17,836 nt of DNA from Cyanobacteriota bacterium (GTDB lineage Bacteria; Cyanobacteriota; Cyanobacteriia; Leptolyngbyales; Leptolyngbyaceae). Location: positions 1 to 17,836 of the forward strand of contig JAIXVO010000515.1 in the NCBI GenBank assembly GCA_027482985.1, written 5' to 3'. Below are positions 14,335-17,836 of the stretch, piece by piece. The position numbers and the translations under genes were made by a program. Below the pieces are notes generated by a model. It worked only from the letters and a program-made list of their open reading frames with translations. It did not search any database and was not told the origin of the DNA. How positions within the stretch are numbered: the stretch's first letter is position 1; every line of letters begins with the position of its first letter.

Positions 14335-14814
14335 ATGGCTTCCCGTCCCCGTCCCTCCCAATCCTCCCCGCCGGATGTCGTCGGTGCTTTAGGCGAGGCG
14401 TTTATTGCCCGCTGGTTGCAGCGTCAGGGTTGGACGATCCTCCATCAGCGCTGGCATTGTCGCTGGGGCGAACTCGATCTCGTGATTGGGCAATCTCAGC
14501 CGGAACTCCCCCAATTGACCGCGATCGCCTTTGTGGAAGTGAAAACCCGCCGCGATCGTAACTGGGACGAAGATGGCAAACTCGCCCTGACCCACCAGAA
14601 ACAAACCAAACTCTGGAAAACCGCCCAATCCTATCTATTAGCCCATCCCCACCTGGCCGAGTTACCCTGCCGCTTCGATGTCGCCCTCGTCGCCTGCCAA
14701 AAGCTCTCTGGCAGCGTCGATCTCGCCTCCATCAACGGCGATACCACCGCGATCGTCAAAGGCTACCAATTGACGATCCAGGAATATTTGCCAGATGCGT
14801 TTCGGGTGGAGTAG
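14335..14814 (+). CDS. yraN: UPF0102 / YraN-family putative nuclease-fold protein
   Basis: A 159-aa member of the YraN family, small endonuclease-fold proteins of unknown role related to archaeal Holliday-junction resolvases. Signature residues appear in order: GALGEAFIARWLQRQGW (17-33), GELDLV (Glu46, Asp48) and FVEVKTRRD (Glu68, Lys70), which together form a PD-(D/E)XK-like site. It is longer than the about 120-aa bacterial norm because of a C-terminal tail of roughly 40 residues. I chose the ATG at 14335 (MASRPRP); the frame extends upstream to 14158 through the spacer that also carries the divergent pentapeptide gene's leader, and that extension is not family-like. No operon partner is evident. 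Confidence 0.9.
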   Translation: MASRPRPSQSSPPDVVGALGEAFIARWLQRQGWTILHQRWHCRWGELDLVIGQSQPELPQLTAIAFVEVKTRRDRNWDEDGKLALTHQKQTKLWKTAQSYLLAHPHLAELPCRFDVALVACQKLSGSVDLASINGDTTAIVKGYQLTIQEYLPDAFRVE

Positions 14815-14864
14815 GGGGAAATGAGGAGTCAGGAGAAACAGCCACCGTCTCTGACCCAGAGCAT

Positions 14865-14919
14865 GGCATTCGGGTGAGAATGTTGGGCAATTGACGATCA
14901 AGATTGCCTACCGAATGCC
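14865..14919. repeat. Nested stem-loop downstream of yraN
   Basis: GGCATTCGG (14865-14873) pairs exactly with CCGAATGCC (14911-14919). Inside, GGCAAT (14886-14891) pairs with ATTGCC (14903-14908). The 12-base gap on the left side and 2-base gap on the right make an asymmetric internal loop. There is no T-run after it. Confidence 0.65.
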
Positions 14920-14954
14920 GCGCCCCTACAGTCCAACCTACTTCCTCTCTCTTC

Positions 14955-15017
<63 letters not shown>

Positions 15018-15056
15018 TCTTCCAACTCCCTCCCCTCCCCAAATCTGAGCGCAATT

Positions 15057-15074
15057 ATTACAAACTATTACACG
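15057..15074 (+). promoter_or_regulatory. HLR1-like RpaB site upstream of apcA
   Basis: Two TTACA cores (15058-15062 and 15068-15072) are in direct repeat at the 10-base spacing of HLR1, the site of the response regulator RpaB: 8-bp (G/T)TTACA(T/A)(T/A) repeats separated by 2 bp. Both first positions are A rather than G/T, and the second repeat ends CG, so the match is imperfect. A further half-site GTTACATT lies at 15283-15290. Confidence 0.4.
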
Positions 15075-15120
15075 CAGTCTTGGAGTGTGAACCCAATGCC
15101 GCACAATAATTGCGGAAGGT

Positions 15121-15153
15121 CACTGAGTCTTAAGGGCGCGATATGACTCAATG
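15121..15153. promoter_or_regulatory. Dyad-symmetric element upstream of apcA
   Basis: CACTGAGTC (15121-15129) and GACTCAATG (15145-15153) are inverted repeats with one mismatch in nine. Their centres are 24 bp apart, somewhat over two helical turns, so a dimeric regulator could bind one face approximately. It is about 160 bp before the apcA start. A chance palindrome is possible. Confidence 0.35.
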
Positions 15154-15309
15154 CTGGCGATGGCAAACATTTCCGGCGGTTGTTGTATATCTCTGTACTG
15201 GCGCAGCGCGGGGTTGAATCTTAAACTTGGCGCGGCCAAGACTTCAGAGCCTCATCTGGGAATCCCCATTTAAACACAATCGGTTACATTCTTCTGGAGG
15301 AATCCATCA

Positions 15310-15795
15310 ATGAGTATTGTCACGAAGTCAATCGTGAATGCAGATGCTGAAGCTCGCTACCTGAGCCCCGGCGAATTGGATCGGATCAAAGGTTTCGTTA
15401 CCTCTGGTGAAAAGCGGCTGCGGATCGCTCAAACCCTGAGTGAATCGCGGGAGCGCATCGTCAAGCAAGCTGGCGATCAACTGTTCCAAAAACGCCCCGA
15501 CGTGGTGTCTCCCGGTGGGAACGCTTACGGCGAAGAAATGACCGCGACCTGCCTGCGTGACCTCGACTACTACCTGCGTCTCGTGACCTACGGTGTGGTT
15601 GCAGGGGATGTGACCCCCATCGAAGAGATCGGGATTGTGGGCGTGCGCGAAATGTATAAGTCCTTGGGTACCCCCATTGAAGCGGTCGCCGAAGGCGTGC
15701 GGGCGATGAAGAATGTGGCTTCTTCCATGATGTCGTCGGAAGATGCTTCGGAAGCTTCTGGCTACTTCGACTACGTGATTGGTGCGATGAGCTAA
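15310..15795 (+). CDS. apcA: Allophycocyanin alpha subunit
   Basis: ApcA forms the alpha-beta units of the phycobilisome core, which pass excitation energy to the photosystems on the stromal face of the thylakoid. The product is 161 aa, the standard length. Cys81 in [13 protein letters not shown] binds phycocyanobilin, and [23 protein letters not shown] and the C-terminal [14 protein letters not shown] are family-typical. A strong GGAGG site lies 9 bases before the ATG, unlike most genes in the window, as expected for a very highly expressed protein. It heads the apcA-apcB-apcC unit. apcE, which precedes apcA in many cyanobacteria, is absent here; yraN takes that place, so apcE must lie elsewhere. 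Confidence 0.98.
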   Translation: MSIVTKSIVNADAEARYLSPGELDRIKGFVTSGEKRLRIAQTLSESRERIVKQAGDQLFQKRPDVVSPGGNAYGEEMTATCLRDLDYYLRLVTYGVVAGDVTPIEEIGIVGVREMYKSLGTPIEAVAEGVRAMKNVASSMMSSEDASEASGYFDYVIGAMS

Positions 15796-15919
15796 GTCTA
15801 GGGACTAGGAACCAGGGCTAGGGGCTAGGAATTGAACCTATTACCCATGACCCATGACCCCCCCATCTTGCTTCATTTGCAAAACATTTCGTAAGATTAC
15901 GCGATTTAAGGATTTAATC
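15796..15919. repeat. apcA-apcB spacer with short direct repeats
   Basis: The 124-bp spacer holds imperfect CTAGGG/GCTAGG units (15799-15830) and a tandem CCCATGA pair (15844-15857). No terminator is present, so read-through from apcA is expected. The apcB ribosome site AAGGA is at 15908-15912. Confidence 0.6.
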
Positions 15920-16405
15920 ATGCAAGACGCAATTACCGCTGTCATTAACTCTTCTGACGTTCAAGGGAAATACTTGGACGGTTCGGCTCTGGAAAAACTG
16001 AAAGGTTACTTTGCTACTGGCGAACTGCGCGTGCGGGCTGCTACCGCGATCAGCGCTAACGCTTCGGCGATCGTCAAAGAAGCTGTGGCTAAGTCCTTGT
16101 TGTACTCCGACATCACCCGTCCCGGTGGCAACATGTACACCACCCGTCGCTATGCTGCTTGCATCCGTGACCTCGACTACTACCTCCGTTATGCCACCTA
16201 TGCCATGTTGGCTGGCGATCCTTCCATCCTGGATGAGCGCGTGCTCAACGGTTTGAAAGAAACCTACAACTCCCTGGGTGTACCTATTGCTGCCACTGTG
16301 CAAGCGATCCAAGCTATGAAAGAAGTCACCGCTGGTCTGGTGGGTTCTGATGCAGGTAAGGAAATGGGTGTCTACTTCGACTACATCTCCTCTGGCTTGA
16401 GCTAA
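15920..16405 (+). CDS. apcB: Allophycocyanin beta subunit
   Basis: The partner of ApcA in core trimers. I start at [13 protein letters not shown] (161 aa) and reject 22 further upstream codons, because AAGGA lies 7 bases before this ATG and the family begins exactly here. Cys81 in [17 protein letters not shown] carries the bilin. Asn71 in [10 protein letters not shown] is the asparagine that is N-methylated in beta phycobiliproteins by CpcM, which helps energy transfer. The C-terminus [12 protein letters not shown] is intact. The codon pattern is smoother and less HIP1-rich than that of the neighbours, consistent with high expression. It follows apcA by 124 bp on the same strand. Confidence 0.98.
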   Translation: MQDAITAVINSSDVQGKYLDGSALEKLKGYFATGELRVRAATAISANASAIVKEAVAKSLLYSDITRPGGNMYTTRRYAACIRDLDYYLRYATYAMLAGDPSILDERVLNGLKETYNSLGVPIAATVQAIQAMKEVTAGLVGSDAGKEMGVYFDYISSGLS

Positions 16406-16728
16406 CTTCAGGGTCGCGGACTGGAGGCTAAGGTCTAGCGTCTAATCCGAGTTATCCTGAGATGTGTGAGGTTCGGAAGCCGAAGGTGAGTGCTAGCTTG
16501 TTATAGACTGAGTCGCAGCGCGATTGGGTTTTGACGATCTAGTGTTGACAGTTGGCTTCCGATCTTGCTTGAGAGCGATTAGAACTGGCGAGTTTCATTT
16601 CTGGCGATCGCGCCCTCGCGCCCTGATTGTTTCAGATTGACAATTTAATCCGCTAATACCACCGCTGCTCGTAATATCACTGCTTCAAATCCACCGTTTC
16701 CTCAGCCCATTCAGGAGTAAAGATTCCT
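16406..16728. other. 323-bp apcB-apcC spacer
   Basis: No gene is seen. Small features are a TTCGG-AAG-CCGAA hairpin (16472-16484) and TTGACA hexamers at 16545-16550 and 16637-16642, neither with a proper -10 at 16-18 bases. An apcC-specific promoter is possible but not shown. The length is enough for mRNA processing or attenuation between apcAB and apcC, which need different amounts of protein. Confidence 0.4.
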
Positions 16729-16932
16729 ATGCGCATGTTTAAAATTACCGCTTGCGTGCCCAGCCAAACCCGCATTCGGACGCAGCGTGAGCTTCAAAAT
16801 ACTTACTTTACGAAGCTAGTTCCCTACGAAAACTGGTTTCGTGAGCAACAACGCATCCAAAAGATGGGTGGCAAGATTGTGAAAGTTGAATTGGCCACTG
16901 GTAAGCCCGGTTCCAACACCGGGTTGGCCTAG
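16729..16932 (+). CDS. apcC: Allophycocyanin-associated core linker Lc 7.8
   Basis: The 67-aa linker caps allophycocyanin trimers inside the phycobilisome core and tunes their spectrum. It starts MRMFKITACVPSQTRIRTQRELQNTYFTKLVP, the classic CpcD-type fold, and ends GKPGSNTGLA. The full family length is present. AGGAG lies 11 bases before the ATG; the second ATG two codons on is closer to no ribosome site, so I keep the first. It ends the apc unit and is followed 48 bp later by a clear intrinsic terminator. Confidence 0.98.
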   Translation: MRMFKITACVPSQTRIRTQRELQNTYFTKLVPYENWFREQQRIQKMGGKIVKVELATGKPGSNTGLA

Positions 16933-16980
16933 ACATCGCCCCCGCGTTAATCTTGTCTGCCGTATTCTAAATCTTAATCA

Positions 16981-17003
16981 GGAGGTCGTTTGACCTCTTT
17001 TTT
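16981..17003 (+). terminator. Rho-independent terminator of the apc operon
   Basis: GAGGTC (16982-16987) pairs with GACCTC (16992-16997) around a GTTT loop, followed by six T residues (16998-17003). This is the only textbook intrinsic terminator in the window. Confidence 0.88.
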
Positions 17004-17044
17004 ATTATGGTTTGGTGCTGTGTTGCGATGCGGGTGCTACGCCC

Positions 17045-17800
17045 ATGAGTCGTTATCCGATTCAGCGCCCGGTGTGGTCAGCGGCGATCGCCCCGCCCCC
17101 CCTCGCGCCCACAGAACTCCACATCTGGCGGGCGCAATTGCCCCAATCAGAACTACTCCTAGCGCAATTGCAGGATTTGTTGGCCAGCGATGAACGAGAA
17201 CGGGCGCAACGGTTACGATTTGCCCACCATCAAAACCGCGCGATCGCCAGTCGCGGCATTTTACGCTTACTGCTGGCGGGTTATGTGAATGAACCAGCGG
17301 CACAACTGACTTTTACCTACAGCGATCGCGGCAAACCCAGCTTGGTGCAGTCCCCGCAGGCGGAACCCATTTACTTTAATGTGACGCACTCGGAAGATCT
17401 GGCCTTATTTGCGATCGCCCCCGTTCCCACTGTTGGTATTGATGTCGAAATCCGGAAACCGATGCCGTTCCTGGCGCAACTGATTCAGCGATACTGTGCG
17501 CCATCAGAGCAAGCCGCGATCGCTGCGCAGCCGCCGGAGTGCCAGGAAACCTGTTTTTTCTACCACTGGACGACGAAAGAAGCGTTAACGAAAGCTACGG
17601 GACAGGGCATCACCGATCTAGACAAAGTGCAGTTACAGCTGACGGCGACGGGCGCGATGGGGATCTATGCTCACCGTCCGAGTTCAGTCCCCTGGCAGGT
17701 GCAGTTGATCGAACCGGAGGCGGGTTATGCCGGAGCGATCGCTTATGCGGCAGAAACTCCGCGATCGCTGCAATTTTTCGATTGGCAATTTCCAGCTTGA
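17045..17800 (+). CDS. 4'-phosphopantetheinyl transferase (Sfp/HetI type)
   Basis: This enzyme moves phosphopantetheine from CoA to a serine of carrier proteins in fatty-acid, polyketide or nonribosomal peptide synthesis. The 251-aa length is that of the two-lobed Sfp type. Motifs are FNVTHS (111-116), GIDVE (131-135, Mg-binding Asp133 and Glu135) and HWTTKEALTKATGQGI with Glu179 (about 174-189). I prefer the ATG at 17045 (MSRYPIQRP) to a TTG 11 codons upstream, which would sit within a few bases of the terminator. The hetI name is possible but is tied to heterocyst formation, which I cannot show here. No synthase gene is nearby, so this may be the single enzyme serving all carrier proteins. 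It is separated from apcC by the terminator. Confidence 0.92.
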   Translation: MSRYPIQRPVWSAAIAPPPLAPTELHIWRAQLPQSELLLAQLQDLLASDERERAQRLRFAHHQNRAIASRGILRLLLAGYVNEPAAQLTFTYSDRGKPSLVQSPQAEPIYFNVTHSEDLALFAIAPVPTVGIDVEIRKPMPFLAQLIQRYCAPSEQAAIAAQPPECQETCFFYHWTTKEALTKATGQGITDLDKVQLQLTATGAMGIYAHRPSSVPWQVQLIEPEAGYAGAIAYAAETPRSLQFFDWQFPA

Positions 17801-17836
17801 GCGTTACATTTCGCAATGTCGCTCAGTTTTTCAGCA
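17801..17836. other. Right-edge sequence, nothing assigned
   Basis: Only 36 bases follow the phosphopantetheinyl transferase stop. I see no start codon with family support and no hairpin. Confidence 0.3.

Noticed and set aside
14134..14361. Upstream extension of the pentapeptide gene (76-78 codons)
   Set aside because: The added residues would bury the export signal inside the protein and overlap the start of yraN.

Overview
The window looks like ordinary, gene-dense cyanobacterial chromosome. It carries an apcA-apcB-apcC allophycocyanin cluster, which only phycobilisome-bearing organisms have. The octamer GCGATCGC (HIP1) is scattered through genes and spacers. The spacers also hold 7-bp tandem repeats and palindromic repeats of the kind common in cyanobacteria. 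The genus cannot be fixed from sequence alone; a filamentous, Leptolyngbya-like organism is only a guess. There is no phage, plasmid, CRISPR, toxin-antitoxin or secondary-metabolite locus, and no tRNA or rRNA.

Layout from left to right. 1-362: a 104-bp repeat element and a double-hairpin repeat, no convincing gene. 363-2859 (minus): an exported NTF2-like protein followed by an orphan family-5 ABC substrate-binding lipoprotein. 3002-4072 (plus): murG, divergent from that pair. 4300-5049 (minus): a creatininase-family hydrolase. 5050-5521: a spacer with a good sigma70-type promoter. 5522-5836 (plus): a small conserved protein. 5897-6651 (minus): a cupin and a four-cysteine membrane protein. 6857-9668 (plus): an HlyD-type adaptor and a GH1 glycosidase 19 bp apart. 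9669-10169: a repeat-rich spacer bounded by purine and pyrimidine inverted arms. 10170-12092: dnaG. 12109-12212: second copy of the 104-bp element. 12301-13573: a Uma2-type nuclease and a methyltransferase-like protein 4 bp apart. 13570-14133 (minus): a lumenal pentapeptide-repeat protein whose stop codon overlaps that of its neighbour. 14335-14814 (plus): yraN. 14815-15309: the apc upstream region, with nine 7-bp repeats, an RpaB-like HLR1 site and a dyad. 15310-16932: apcA, apcB, apcC and a terminator. 17045-17800: a 4'-phosphopantetheinyl transferase.

Functionally this is mostly housekeeping (peptidoglycan, replication, light harvesting, acyl- or peptidyl-carrier activation) mixed with transport, secretion and carbohydrate genes. 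I found no clear new multi-gene system. The most interesting signals lie between the genes: the precisely bounded 104-bp element in two copies, the inverted purine/pyrimidine arms that run up to the dnaG start codon, and the layered control region ahead of apcA. Among genes, the tightly linked Uma2/methyltransferase-like pair and the HlyD/GH1 pair have the most unexplained pairing.
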